A program made the translations under genes and the position numbers. This document shows positions 33,651 through 40,483 of a DNA stretch of 64,000 nt, in pieces. The notes beneath the pieces are model-generated. The model was not told the origin of the DNA, searched no databases, and saw only the letters and a list, made by a program, of their open reading frames with translations. How positions within the stretch are numbered: position 1 is the stretch's first letter; each line of letters begins with the position of its first letter. Origin of the DNA: an uncultured Verrucomicrobia subdivision 3 bacterium (lineage in GTDB: Bacteria > Verrucomicrobiota > Verrucomicrobiae > Limisphaerales > UBA11358); contig CAIXPZ010000277.1 of the NCBI GenBank assembly GCA_903921455.1, positions 23,816-87,815 of the forward strand, given 5' to 3'.

Positions 33651-34576
33651 AACACCTTCGGCACGCCTTCGTCGAGGATTTTTAGGCGCGCTGTCAGCTT
33701 TTGTTGCGTCATGATTTCCTTGAGCCAGCGCGGCGGCTCGTCCATCGCCTCGAACGACAGCTTGAAGGTGCCATAGTGCATCGGCACCAGGACTTTCGCG
33801 CGCAGATCCTTGAACGCCTGCACCGCCTGGTCCGGCCCCATGTGGACTTTGCGGAACGTCTCCGGGTGATACGCCCCGATGGGCAGCAGCGCGATCTCCG
33901 GCGCGAGTTTTTTCCCGATCTCCGCGAAGCCGTCGAAATACGCGCTGTCGCCCGCGTGGTAAATTTTCCGGCCCTGATGCTCCAGCACAAAGCCGCCGTA
34001 GCCGCGGTGGTGGTCGTGCAGGGTTCGCGCGCCCCAGTGCGCGCTCGGCGTGAAGGTCACCTTCCAGTCGCGCTGCGAAAAACTTTCCCACCAGTCCAGC
34101 TCCACGATCCGCTCGAAGCCGAGGTTCTTGGCCAGGTCGCCCACGCCCCACGGCATCAGGGCGATCTTGGGATGCGAGAGCTTGCGCAGCGTGGGTTTGT
34201 GGAAATGGTCGTAGTGCGCGTGTGACAGCAGCACCAGGTCGATCGGCGGCAGATCCTGCACGCGCATTCCGGCGCGCTTGAGCCGCTTCATGAGGAACAG
34301 CCAGTTCGCGAAGTTCGGGTCCACCAGCACGTTCAGGTCGTTGAACTGGATGAGGAACGACGCGTGGCCGATCCACGTCACCGCCACCTGCCCGTGCCGG
34401 AGCCGGGGGCAGATCGCCGGGCGATGCGCGCCGGTGCGCTTGGTGAACCAGCCTTTCAGGATCAGCTCGTGAAAAAACGTGCGCGGGTTGAAATGCTTGG
34501 CCGGCGTCAAATCCTTGAACGACCGCGGCAGCTTGCGGCGCGGCGGCACGGGGCGGGTTGACGCGGTTTTCGTCAT
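33647..34576 (-). CDS. MBL-fold metallo-hydrolase (NAPE-PLD/UlaG-like)
   Basis: The 309-residue protein has a metallo-beta-lactamase fold. VTWIGHASFLIQFNDLNVLVDP leads into the metal motif LLSHAHYDHFHKPTL, and further ligands lie in SAHWGARTLHDHHRGYG, IYHAGDSAYFDGF and VPMHYGTFKLSFE. The SAHW plus FVLE pattern is that of N-acyl-phosphatidylethanolamine phospholipase D relatives, suggesting a phospholipid or other phosphodiester substrate. No signal peptide is evident. Its last four bases overlap the end of the convergent PCD-fusion gene. Confidence 0.86.
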   Translation of the reverse strand: MTKTASTRPVPPRRKLPRSFKDLTPAKHFNPRTFFHELILKGWFTKRTGAHRPAICPRLRHGQVAVTWIGHASFLIQFNDLNVLVDPNFANWLFLMKRLKRAGMRVQDLPPIDLVLLSHAHYDHFHKPTLRKLSHPKIALMPWGVGDLAKNLGFERIVELDWWESFSQRDWKVTFTPSAHWGARTLHDHHRGYGGFVLEHQGRKIYHAGDSAYFDGFAEIGKKLAPEIALLPIGAYHPETFRKVHMGPDQAVQAFKDLRAKVLVPMHYGTFKLSFEAMDEPPRWLKEIMTQQKLTARLKILDEGVPKVF

Positions 34577-34625
34577 GCGACGTATCGACTGTAACAGAAC
34601 GAATCGGGTTCGACCAATTTCAAAA

Positions 34626-35345
34626 TCATTCGCCGAGATTCCGCCGGAGCAGCGCGCTCAATTTCGCCGGCGACAGCACCGTGACGGCCTTGCCTTTCAC
34701 CGCGATCAGTTTTTGCCCGCGGAAGGTTGCCAGCGTGCGCGAGAAGGTTTCGCCCACCGTGCCGAGTTCGGCGGCGAGCACGCGCTTCGTCACGGTCAGC
34801 TGGATGTTCACTGGCGCTTCGCTTTGCGGGTCCGGACAGCGTTTCACCAGCCAGTTGGCCAGGCGCGTCTCGACATCTTTCAGCGTCAAGTCTTCCAGCT
34901 GGCCGACGAGTGTCCGCAGATGGGCGCTCATGGAGCCGAGCATGCGCAAGGCGAGTTCCGGCTGGCGCCGGAGCAGCGCGTGGATGCCATCTTTTTGCAC
35001 CAGCAACACCTGCGTGGCCTCCAGCGCGCGGGCGTCGGCGGGATAACCGCTGGGCGACGCCAGCGCCGCTTCCGCGAAAGAATCGCCGGCGCGAAAAATA
35101 TGGATGACCTGCTCTTTGCCGGCGGCCGTCACGCGGTGGACGTTCACCGCGCCGCGCTGGACGATGTAAAACCCGCGCGCCGCCTCGCCTTCGCGGAACA
35201 GGTATCCGCCCTTCGCCAGCGATTTCACGGAAGTCGCTTCGGCGACTTTTTCCAAATCGCCCGGCGGCAGGCCCGCGAACAGGCGGCAGCCGCGCAGCGT
35301 GTTGAGGATGACGGAGCGTTTGAGTTCGGCGAGCGGCGTGGCCAT
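34626..35345 (-). CDS. Crp/Fnr-family regulator, DNR-like
   Basis: The 239-residue protein has a cyclic-nucleotide-binding-type sensor domain (GGYLFREGEAARGFYIVQRG, GDSFAEAALASPSGYPADARA), a dimer helix and a winged helix. The recognition helix reads GTVGETFSRTLATF. The E-xx-SR arrangement is the one FNR uses to read TTGAT half-sites. There is no N-terminal four-cysteine cluster (only two scattered Cys), so it is not an oxygen-sensing FNR. Heme/NO-sensing DNR proteins fit better. A perfect FNR-type box lies 70 bp upstream, in the region shared with the divergent ygbA-like gene, so autoregulation is likely. Confidence 0.88.
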   Translation of the reverse strand: MATPLAELKRSVILNTLRGCRLFAGLPPGDLEKVAEATSVKSLAKGGYLFREGEAARGFYIVQRGAVNVHRVTAAGKEQVIHIFRAGDSFAEAALASPSGYPADARALEATQVLLVQKDGIHALLRRQPELALRMLGSMSAHLRTLVGQLEDLTLKDVETRLANWLVKRCPDPQSEAPVNIQLTVTKRVLAAELGTVGETFSRTLATFRGQKLIAVKGKAVTVLSPAKLSALLRRNLGE

Positions 35346-35414
35346 GTCCGCATTTCAAACCACGCCGCCGCAAAAGTAAACCATGCAATCCGCCGTCGGC
35401 GGAATCGGGAAAGC

Positions 35415-35428
35415 TTGATTTGCATCAA
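35415..35428. promoter_or_regulatory. Perfect FNR/DNR-type operator
   Basis: TTGATTTGCATCAA is an exact match to the FNR/DNR consensus TTGAT-N4-ATCAA and is a full palindrome. It lies between the divergent Crp/Fnr gene (start 35345) and the YgbA_NO gene (start 35463). Its centre is about 42 bp upstream of the YgbA_NO start codon. The adjacent regulator has the matching recognition residues, so it is the likely ligand. Confidence 0.75.
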
Positions 35429-35462
35429 GGGTTGCCGCCGCGGCTTCGGCTAAACTGATTTC

Positions 35463-35798
35463 GTGAACAACGATTTTACGCCGGCCCGGCTCGCCCGCGA
35501 ATGGCGGACGATGTCCGCGATGGTCCGCATCTATTGCCGCGACCGGCATCACCCCTCTGACTGGGTGTGCGCGGAGTGCGAACAGTTTTTGAGCTACGCG
35601 AACGTGCGGCTGGAGCGCTGTCATTTCGGCGCGGCCAAGCCGGTGTGCGCCAAGTGCCCGGTGCATTGCTACCAGCGCGAGCGCCGCGAACAGGTGCGCA
35701 TCATCATGCGCTACGCCGGGCCGCGGACGCTGTGGGCGCATCCGCTCCTGAGCCTGCGCCATTGGCTCGATGGCTTGCGGAAAGCGCCGGCAATTTAA
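35463..35798 (+). CDS. Nitrous-oxide-stimulated promoter family protein (YgbA_NO)
   Basis: The 111-residue protein starts with GTG and has a conserved cysteine pattern: MVRIYCRDRHH, VCAECEQFLSYANVRLERC, and KPVCAKCPVHCYQRERREQVR. It then has VRIIMRYAGPRTLWAHPLLSL. This is the PF11756 (YgbA) family, named because its promoter responds to nitrogen oxides. In enterobacteria ygbA is repressed by NsrR and induced by NO, and its biochemical role is not settled. The FNR-type box upstream suggests that here the DNR-like regulator takes that job. Confidence 0.85.
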   Translation: MNNDFTPARLAREWRTMSAMVRIYCRDRHHPSDWVCAECEQFLSYANVRLERCHFGAAKPVCAKCPVHCYQRERREQVRIIMRYAGPRTLWAHPLLSLRHWLDGLRKAPAI

Positions 35799-35814
35799 CG
35801 GCAGGGAATGGTAG

Positions 35815-35866
35815 GGCTGACCTGCTGGTCAGCCAACCCGGCGGCGCAGCAGCGCCGCCGGGTTGG
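35815..35866. terminator. Double hairpin between convergent ygbA-like and DUF2249 genes
   Basis: Two adjacent perfect hairpins fill the 72-bp gap. The first is GGCTGACC-TGCT-GGTCAGCC (35815-35834). The second has a 15-bp stem, CCAACCCGGCGGCGC with GCGCCGCCGGGTTGG (35833-35847 with 35852-35866), and an AGCA loop. T-tracts are weak on both sides (CCGTTTAATG on +). The structure could insulate two convergent transcripts, and it also resembles the palindromic repeats elsewhere in the window. Confidence 0.6.
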
Positions 35867-35870
35867 CCGT

Positions 35871-36170
35871 TTAATGTTCCCGGCAGTGCGTCGCCACCGG
35901 TACGGCGGGTGCGCCGAGCGGTTTCAACTTCGAGATCTTGATGCGGAATTCCTCCGGGCCCTGCGCGAGATATTCCCAGCCCAGCGTGCCCGGCCATTGC
36001 GCTTCGAACTGGTTTTTGATGCCGAGCGGGTTGTGGCCGTTGACGAGGATGAAATGGTCGCCGACCGGCAATTCCTGCCAGGTTTTGACGATCAGCGGAT
36101 GTTTGATGGTGCAATCCAGTGCGCGCACGTCCATCACTTTGTCCGCGCCGATAACATTTTCCGTGGTCAT
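35871..36170 (-). CDS. DUF2249 domain protein
   Basis: The 99-residue protein has DUF2249 features: VMDVRALDCTIKHPLIVKTWQELPVGDHFILVNGHNPLGI, given in parts as VMDVRALDC, VGDHFILVNGHNPLGI and WEYLAQGPEEFRIKISK. DUF2249 is a TusA-like fold often encoded with hemerythrins, cupins or NO-reductase genes in anaerobic and denitrifying bacteria. Its function is not established. It overlaps the upstream cupin gene by four bases (ATGA), so the two are co-translated. Confidence 0.85.
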   Translation of the reverse strand: MTTENVIGADKVMDVRALDCTIKHPLIVKTWQELPVGDHFILVNGHNPLGIKNQFEAQWPGTLGWEYLAQGPEEFRIKISKLKPLGAPAVPVATHCREH

Positions 36171-36547
36171 GATTTTTTGAGGTTAAAGGTTGAATTTTTG
36201 TCCGGCAACTCCGGTTTGCTCAGCGTGAGCAGCATGGAGAATTTCGTCGTCGCCTTGGCCGCGTGCGGCAGGTTCGGCGGCATGTAGAGCAGGTCGCCGG
36301 CTTTCAGGTGGTGCGGCTCGCCGGCGAGGGAAAACTCGCACTCGCCCGACAGCATCTGGACGATCGCGTGCTGCGTGGACGTGTGCTCGGTCAGCTCCTG
36401 CCCCTCGGCGAAACCGAACAGCACCACGCGCGCATTGGCCGTCCGCAGCAGCGTGCGGCTCACGATGCCGTTCGGCGCGAATTGGGTTTCTTCCGGGAGC
36501 GACAGGATTTTCTGCGCGCCGGCCGCGATCAAAGGTTGTTCAGCCAT
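36167..36547 (-). CDS. Small cupin protein
   Basis: The 126-residue single-domain cupin has the two metal motifs: GFAEGQELTEHTSTQHAIVQMLSGE, shown as EHTSTQHAIVQMLSGE, and AGDLLYMPPNLPHAAKA. Two histidines and a glutamate-like position could bind one metal. Such small cupins are commonly found beside DUF2249 in nitrogen-oxide and anaerobic stress clusters. The role is unknown. An FNR-type box lies about 35 bp upstream of the ATG. I chose the ATG at 36547; 36553 is an alternative. Confidence 0.84.
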   Translation of the reverse strand: MAEQPLIAAGAQKILSLPEETQFAPNGIVSRTLLRTANARVVLFGFAEGQELTEHTSTQHAIVQMLSGECEFSLAGEPHHLKAGDLLYMPPNLPHAAKATTKFSMLLTLSKPELPDKNSTFNLKKS

Positions 36548-36580
36548 GCCCATACTCTACCACCCCGGGGTTTTCCGGCC

Positions 36581-36594
36581 TTGATGCAGGTCAA
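36581..36594. promoter_or_regulatory. FNR/DNR-type operator upstream of cupin-DUF2249
   Basis: TTGATGCAGGTCAA matches TTGAT-N4-RTCAA, one base away from a perfect FNR palindrome. It lies 34 bp from the cupin start codon on the - strand and 119 bp upstream of the divergent gamma carbonic anhydrase start. Together with the perfect box at 35415 it suggests one local regulon. Confidence 0.65.
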
Positions 36595-36596
36595 GG

Positions 36597-36657
36597 TTTT
36601 GGACTGCGGCGACATGTCGCCGCTTTCAAAGCGCGGACATGTCCGCGCACTCCAAAA
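36597..36657. repeat. Nested palindromic repeat element
   Basis: The 61-bp element has outer inverted arms TTTTGGACTGCG and CGCACTCCAAAA. It holds two 18-bp perfect palindromes, GCGGCGACATGTCGCCGC (36606-36623) and GCGCGGACATGTCCGCGC (36631-36648), joined by TTTCAAA, itself nearly self-complementary. The two inner palindromes are variants of one sequence. This is the architecture of a REP/PIP-type mobile palindrome. It sits between the FNR-type box and the carbonic anhydrase gene. Confidence 0.7.
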
Positions 36658-36712
36658 CCGCCGCCGGTTTTCCTTTGTGACATTTGCGCCTGTTTGCGGC
36701 AATATTTTCCGC

Positions 36713-37267
36713 ATGGCTGAACTCGACCCCCAACTGGACAAATTTCTCCGCCGCCAGCCCCGGCTCGGCAAAAACGCCTTCATCGCCAGCACCGCCGTGG
36801 TCATTGGCGACGTGACGCTCGGCGCACACAGCAGCGTGTGGTATGGCGCGGTGCTGCGCGGCGACATCAATCGCATCGTCGTGGGCCACCATTCGAACGT
36901 GCAGGACAACGCCGTGCTGCACCTCGCGGACCAGTTCGCCTGCGTGCTCGGCAACTGGGTGACCGTGGGTCACGGCGCGATTGTGCACGCGTGCACGGTG
37001 GGCGACGAATGTCTCGTGGGCATGGGCGCGGTGATCCTGGACGGCGCGGTCATCGGCAAACAATCCATCATCGGCGCCAAGGCGCTGGTGACGCAGGGCA
37101 CGAAAATCCCGCCCGGCTCCCTCGTGCTCGGCGCGCCCGCGAAGGTGGTGCGCAAGCTGACGAAGGAAGAACGCGCCGGCCTGAAATGGTGGGCGCAGAA
37201 ATACGTGGACAACGGCGCTTACTGCCTCAAGCACGGCATCGGCGTGGGCCGGCCGCTGAAGAGTTGA
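36713..37267 (+). CDS. Gamma carbonic anhydrase family protein
   Basis: The 184-residue left-handed beta-helix protein has hexapeptide repeats (AFIASTAVVIGDVTLG, SSVWYGAVLRGDINRIVVG). The three zinc histidines of the gamma class are visible in AVLHLADQ and VTVGHGAIVHAC. Many members hydrate CO2 weakly or not at all, so activity is not certain. The start is taken at ATG 36713 (MAELDPQLDKFL). The frame is open much further upstream, but that part overlaps the palindromic element and the cupin gene. Confidence 0.88.
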   Translation: MAELDPQLDKFLRRQPRLGKNAFIASTAVVIGDVTLGAHSSVWYGAVLRGDINRIVVGHHSNVQDNAVLHLADQFACVLGNWVTVGHGAIVHACTVGDECLVGMGAVILDGAVIGKQSIIGAKALVTQGTKIPPGSLVLGAPAKVVRKLTKEERAGLKWWAQKYVDNGAYCLKHGIGVGRPLKS

Positions 37268-37422
37268 AGCATCAAACCTCTCGAGCTTTGCAGCCTATCC
37301 TCATATTAGCCCACCAACCGCCTGTTGGGCGGGGCAATGACACAAAGAGATAGGCATTCGTAACTGCTTGAATTTCATTATGTCGCGGCTATCTCCTTAG
37401 GAGGCGGCTTGTTTGGCATCTT

Positions 37423-38055
37423 TTATGAATTCTTTCGGCTGCGAAAGCACAGCAGCGTGCTTAACCCGCCCAAGGCGGACAGAGCTAGTGTGGACGGCTC
37501 CGGGACGGCACCAACAGTCAGATTTACGGTCACAGCCGTGTCAAAAAATGTTCCCGCTGCGTATGTTGCACGGTAGGTTCCGGCATTAAAATTGGAATAG
37601 GGTATCGGAATAATTACGGACTGGGTTGCCGCAGTGTAAGTCAAATGCTGACCATTGGCCGTGGTTGCTGGAAGCGTTACCAATCCAAAAATATCTGTGC
37701 TCCCAGATACGCCACAATAATACATAGTAATTGCGTAGTTTTGTCCGAGATTCGTGTTTCGGTAATAACTGCCATCAGTAGTCGGTATGGATGCAGGGTT
37801 TGCCATGCCAGTATAGCTGGGGATAAAAAGACCTGACGTCTGAATCGGCACGCCGCCAAAAGCACCCGCTGAAGATTGGCCCACCCATACCACTCCAGGG
37901 GATCCGATTAAACTGCCGGCGATATTCCATGTGACACGCGAATTCGAGCCACCCACTGGAGTGATATAATAGTTAACGGTTCCCTGTGCCGTGGCTGCGG
38001 TCAATGCGCCTAGAAGAAAGACGCCGCAGACATATTTGATGAGGTTTGTTTTCAT
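37423..38055 (-). CDS. PEP-CTERM sorted exported protein
   Basis: The 210-residue protein has a signal peptide (YVCGVFLLGALTAATAQG) and a Thr/Ser/Gly-rich body with few charges. The C-terminus is a PEP-CTERM signal: AVPEPSTLALSALGGL, a hydrophobic stretch and a basic tail FRSRKNS. An exosortase would recognise the PEP motif and move the protein to the outer surface, often within an extracellular matrix. No exosortase gene is in the window. Base composition is more AT-rich than neighbouring core genes. The body resembles no family I recognise. Confidence 0.82.
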   Translation of the reverse strand: MKTNLIKYVCGVFLLGALTAATAQGTVNYYITPVGGSNSRVTWNIAGSLIGSPGVVWVGQSSAGAFGGVPIQTSGLFIPSYTGMANPASIPTTDGSYYRNTNLGQNYAITMYYCGVSGSTDIFGLVTLPATTANGQHLTYTAATQSVIIPIPYSNFNAGTYRATYAAGTFFDTAVTVNLTVGAVPEPSTLALSALGGLSTLLCFRSRKNS

Positions 38056-38288
38056 TATGTTTGTAGTGTGTGTTAGCCACCTAGCAGATAATCGATGACG
38101 GCCTGTGTAGCCTATCCTTTTTCATGACTGCGAGTGTGTTTTGGTTTCAAGTTTCTGTCCAGCATCCTTTTAGCCGCCAACTTCCGGTGGCGCACGGTTC
38201 AGGAAAGGCGGCTGGAAACAGCGGCCGCTGGCGCGTTTTCAGATTTGGTTTTAGTTCATGCCGGCACGGGGAGACTTACGGACACGCT
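38056..38288. other. Gene-free stretch upstream of the PEP-CTERM gene
   Basis: I see no credible gene here. The PEP-CTERM promoter should lie close to 38056. The remainder continues into the coding relic at 38289 and may be its lost downstream part, because it holds stop codons in every - strand frame. Confidence 0.4.
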
Positions 38289-38444
38289 CTACAGGCCCAT
38301 CGGTTCGTCCGCCACGCGGTAGATAGCTTTGTAGGTCCATACAGTTTTGGTGGCGGGGAAGGGTTGGGTGTCATTGTAATTCGGCGTGGTGTCAATGGTC
38401 AGTAGCCCAAATCCCCTGGGTGTTGCCTTGGAACTGTCAGCGGC
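38289..38444 (-). pseudogene. Relic of a coding region, running into the 21-bp array
   Basis: Read on the - strand, the segment gives ATPRGFGLLTIDTTPNYND, then TQPFPATKTVWTYKAIYRVADE, shown here as QPFPATKTVW and YKAIYRVADE, followed by PMGL and TAG at 38291-38289. The sequence looks like real protein (ordered aromatic and proline spacing). I have the impression of a common Verrucomicrobia fibronectin-like tail, but cannot name the family. No start is present, and upstream the frame enters the tandem repeats, so it is probably a broken gene end. Confidence 0.45.
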
Positions 38445-38842
38445 AAGGCATTTCCCACGGGCAAAGAACGTTTTCCCATGGGAGAAAGCCTTTTGCCCGT
38501 GGGGTTGGACGTTTTCCTAATGGGAAATCGTTGCAAACTGTCAGATTACGTCACGCGCCGATGGGGTTACGCCGTTTGCCCGTCAGGAAATGACGTTTGC
38601 CGGTGGGGAAACGTCGCGTGCCCATGGGCGTGTGGCGTTTCCCCACGGGGTTACGGTCTTTGCCCACAGGCAAACGGTGTTTGCCCATGGGTGCGGAGCG
38701 TTTGCCCATGGGAGTTCGCTGGAAACTCATCAGTGCGGAGCCTTTTCCCATTAGGAAATTGCCTTTGCCCACGGGAGAACGCCTTTTGCCCAAGGGAATT
38801 TGGTCTTTGCCCAAGGGAAAAAGCCTTTTCCCCGTAATCGAA
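38405..38842. repeat. Array of about 20 degenerate 21-bp repeats with CCCATGGG-type cores
   Basis: Cores start at 38413, 38454, 38475, 38496, 38517, 38558, 38579, 38600, 38621, 38642, 38663, 38684, 38705, 38747, 38768, 38789, 38810 and 38831. The spacing is 21 bp or a multiple of it. Most read CCC-NN-GGG (CCCATGGG, CCCACGGG, CCCGTGGG, CCCAAGGG) and are preceded by CTTTTG or CGTTT. Three positions (near 38433, 38537 and 38726) hold a second unit type with GGAACTGTCAG-like sequence. Units are far from identical but the register is strict. All frames stay open because 21 is a multiple of three. Confidence 0.9.
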
Positions 38843-38926
38843 AAGCCGGCGGATGCGGGTTTATCCACGCGGGCTTCCCATCCAACGCCGCTCGACAAAA
38901 CCGGGCCGCCGCGCCAGACTGCACCG

Positions 38927-39535
38927 ATGGACCTGCCTACCAATTCACCGCTGGACGCGCTGTGGACGGAATACGGCCGGGCGTTCGCGGCGTGGGACGA
39001 TCTCACGCTGGCGCGCTGGCTCGCCCAGACGCTCGGCCAGCTCGAGGGCCGCGCGTGGCGCCTCTCGCATCCGCTCCTCGGCGCGTATCGCCTCGCCGCG
39101 CAGGTGGCCCATGGTCGCCAGATCTGGTCCAAGCGCCTGGCCACCGCGCCCGCCGGTTACGCCGCCTCGTCCTGCTGCCGCGCGCCGTTCCTGCCGCTGC
39201 TCACCCGCGATGTCCGCACGGAGGGTTTGATCTGCCAGCATTGCAACGAAATCCTCGTGCCGTTCGATGAGTTGCCCGCCGAGCTCCGCGCCGTGCTCGA
39301 GCCGTGGGCGAAGAATTACGAGCCGGTCCACGCCGTCGCCCACTGGGACGACCGCCAGCGCAAGCGCGTGGGCAACTACGATGTCTCCTACGAGAACGCG
39401 GCGTTGTCCGCGGAAAAACTGCTGACCGTCGCCGGCAGCGAGCTCGCGCCGAAGCTGCTGGACAGCTATGCGGCGGTGATCTGGGAGGATCAGGACGAAT
39501 GCCTGGAAGTGCGCCCGGAGGATGTAAAGCTGTAG
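38927..39535 (+). CDS. Hypothetical protein with Cys pairs, downstream of the array
   Basis: The 202-residue predicted soluble protein begins MDLPTNSPLDALWTEYGRAF. It contains SSCCRAPFLPLL and, about 30 residues later, LICQHCNEILVPFDELP, which could form one zinc site. It ends acidic (WEDQDECLEVRPEDVKL). I do not recognise the family. The frame is open upstream through the 21-bp array to 38597. The ATG at 38927 is chosen because protein-like sequence starts there and the array is not clearly coding. If the longer start were used, the product would carry an N-terminal heptad repeat (P-M/T-G-K-R). Confidence 0.6.
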   Translation: MDLPTNSPLDALWTEYGRAFAAWDDLTLARWLAQTLGQLEGRAWRLSHPLLGAYRLAAQVAHGRQIWSKRLATAPAGYAASSCCRAPFLPLLTRDVRTEGLICQHCNEILVPFDELPAELRAVLEPWAKNYEPVHAVAHWDDRQRKRVGNYDVSYENAALSAEKLLTVAGSELAPKLLDSYAAVIWEDQDECLEVRPEDVKL

Positions 39536-39597
39536 CACGTGAACCGTTGCAGCGCGAAGGGGTAAACCGGAGAAACGACGCTACTTTTCAACGAGAC

Positions 39598-39687
39598 AAC
39601 GATTCACGATGTAACGATTCACGATGTAACGATTCACGATGTAACGATTCACGATGTAACGATTCACGATGTAACGATTCACGATGC
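39598..39687. repeat. Six tandem copies of a 15-bp repeat
   Basis: AACGATTCACGATGT is repeated six times without gaps; only the last copy differs (final T to C). The array lies between the hypothetical gene (stop 39535) and the AsmA-like start at 39704, so it occupies the promoter or leader region. The word AACGATTCA also occurs in the intergenic repeats beside prfA and fabD. Near-perfect copies imply recent expansion and probable length variation between strains. Confidence 0.9.
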
Positions 39688-39703
39688 AACGAAGAACGAC
39701 TCC

Positions 39704-40375
39704 ATGAAACGCTTGCTCAAATGGTTTTTCGGCGCGGTGCTGCTGCTCGCGGTGCTGGCGGTGGTGTTCCTGTTGTCGCTGGACACCATCCTGCGCGTGG
39801 TGACCGTGAATCGCATCCGCGCGCAGACCGGCATGGACGCGGAGATCGGGACCTTTCATCTCGGCCTGCTGGAGCCGGTCGTCACGATCAAGGATTTGAA
39901 GATCCACAACCCGCCGGCCTTCGGCGGCACGCCGTTCCTTAACATCCCGGAAATCCACGTCGAATACGACCGCGCGGCGCTCGCGAAAAACCGGATTCAC
40001 CTCACGCTCCTGCGCTTCCACCTCGGCGAGCTCGACATCGTCAAGAACGAGGCCGGCCAGACGAACCTCTTCGCGCTCGGCCTCGCCTTGCCGGCGAAAG
40101 GCGCGGCGGGCGGCGGCCAGGACCTGAAGGCGTTCAAGCAGCAGACCGGCCTGGAGTTTCAGGGCATCGACGCCCTGAACGTGTCCGTCGGCACGGCGCG
40201 GTTCATCGACCTGAAAAATTCCGCAAATAATCGCGAGCGGAACCTGGGCATCGATAATTTCGTCGTGAAGGATGTGAAGACCCGCGCCAATCTCGCCGGG
40301 CTGGTGGTGCTGGTCGCGCTGCGCGGCGGGGATTTTTTCACCTCCATGGTCGGCACCGAGGTGAATTTGAAGTGA
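39704..40375 (+). CDS. AsmA-like membrane-anchored protein
   Basis: The 223-residue protein has one N-terminal hydrophobic anchor (FFGAVLLLAVLAVVFLLSL). It then has the AsmA/DUF748 opening pattern TVNRIRAQTGMDAEIGTFHLG, cut here as NRIRAQTGMDAEIG, and VTIKDLKIHNPPAFGGTPFLNI. The repeated beta-strand style (IHVEYDRAALAKNRIHL, LRFHLGELDIVKNEAGQTN) fits a short AsmA-type periplasmic protein. Larger AsmA-like proteins are thought to bridge lipids to the outer membrane. Specific function is unknown. The promoter region is occupied by the 15-bp array. Confidence 0.7.
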   Translation: MKRLLKWFFGAVLLLAVLAVVFLLSLDTILRVVTVNRIRAQTGMDAEIGTFHLGLLEPVVTIKDLKIHNPPAFGGTPFLNIPEIHVEYDRAALAKNRIHLTLLRFHLGELDIVKNEAGQTNLFALGLALPAKGAAGGGQDLKAFKQQTGLEFQGIDALNVSVGTARFIDLKNSANNRERNLGIDNFVVKDVKTRANLAGLVVLVALRGGDFFTSMVGTEVNLK

Positions 40376-40483
40376 GGTGGCCGGGCGCGGCGGCGCCGCC
40401 GTTTGCCTGACCCGCAGGCTGGGCCTGCCCTTGAGCGCGTTCCCGTTTTTGACTTCCCCGCCATTTCGGCTAATTTGGCTGCC

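Noticed and set aside
38405..38842. CRISPR array
   Set aside because: There is no conserved repeat alternating with unique spacers; the period is 21 bp with degenerate units, and no cas genes are present.
38551..39144. - strand open frame with PMGKRxx heptads through the 21-bp array
   Set aside because: Any frame stays open across repeats of 21 bp, and the same heptad appears on both strands because the core is palindromic. The upstream half is antisense to the better + strand gene. No independent coding sign.
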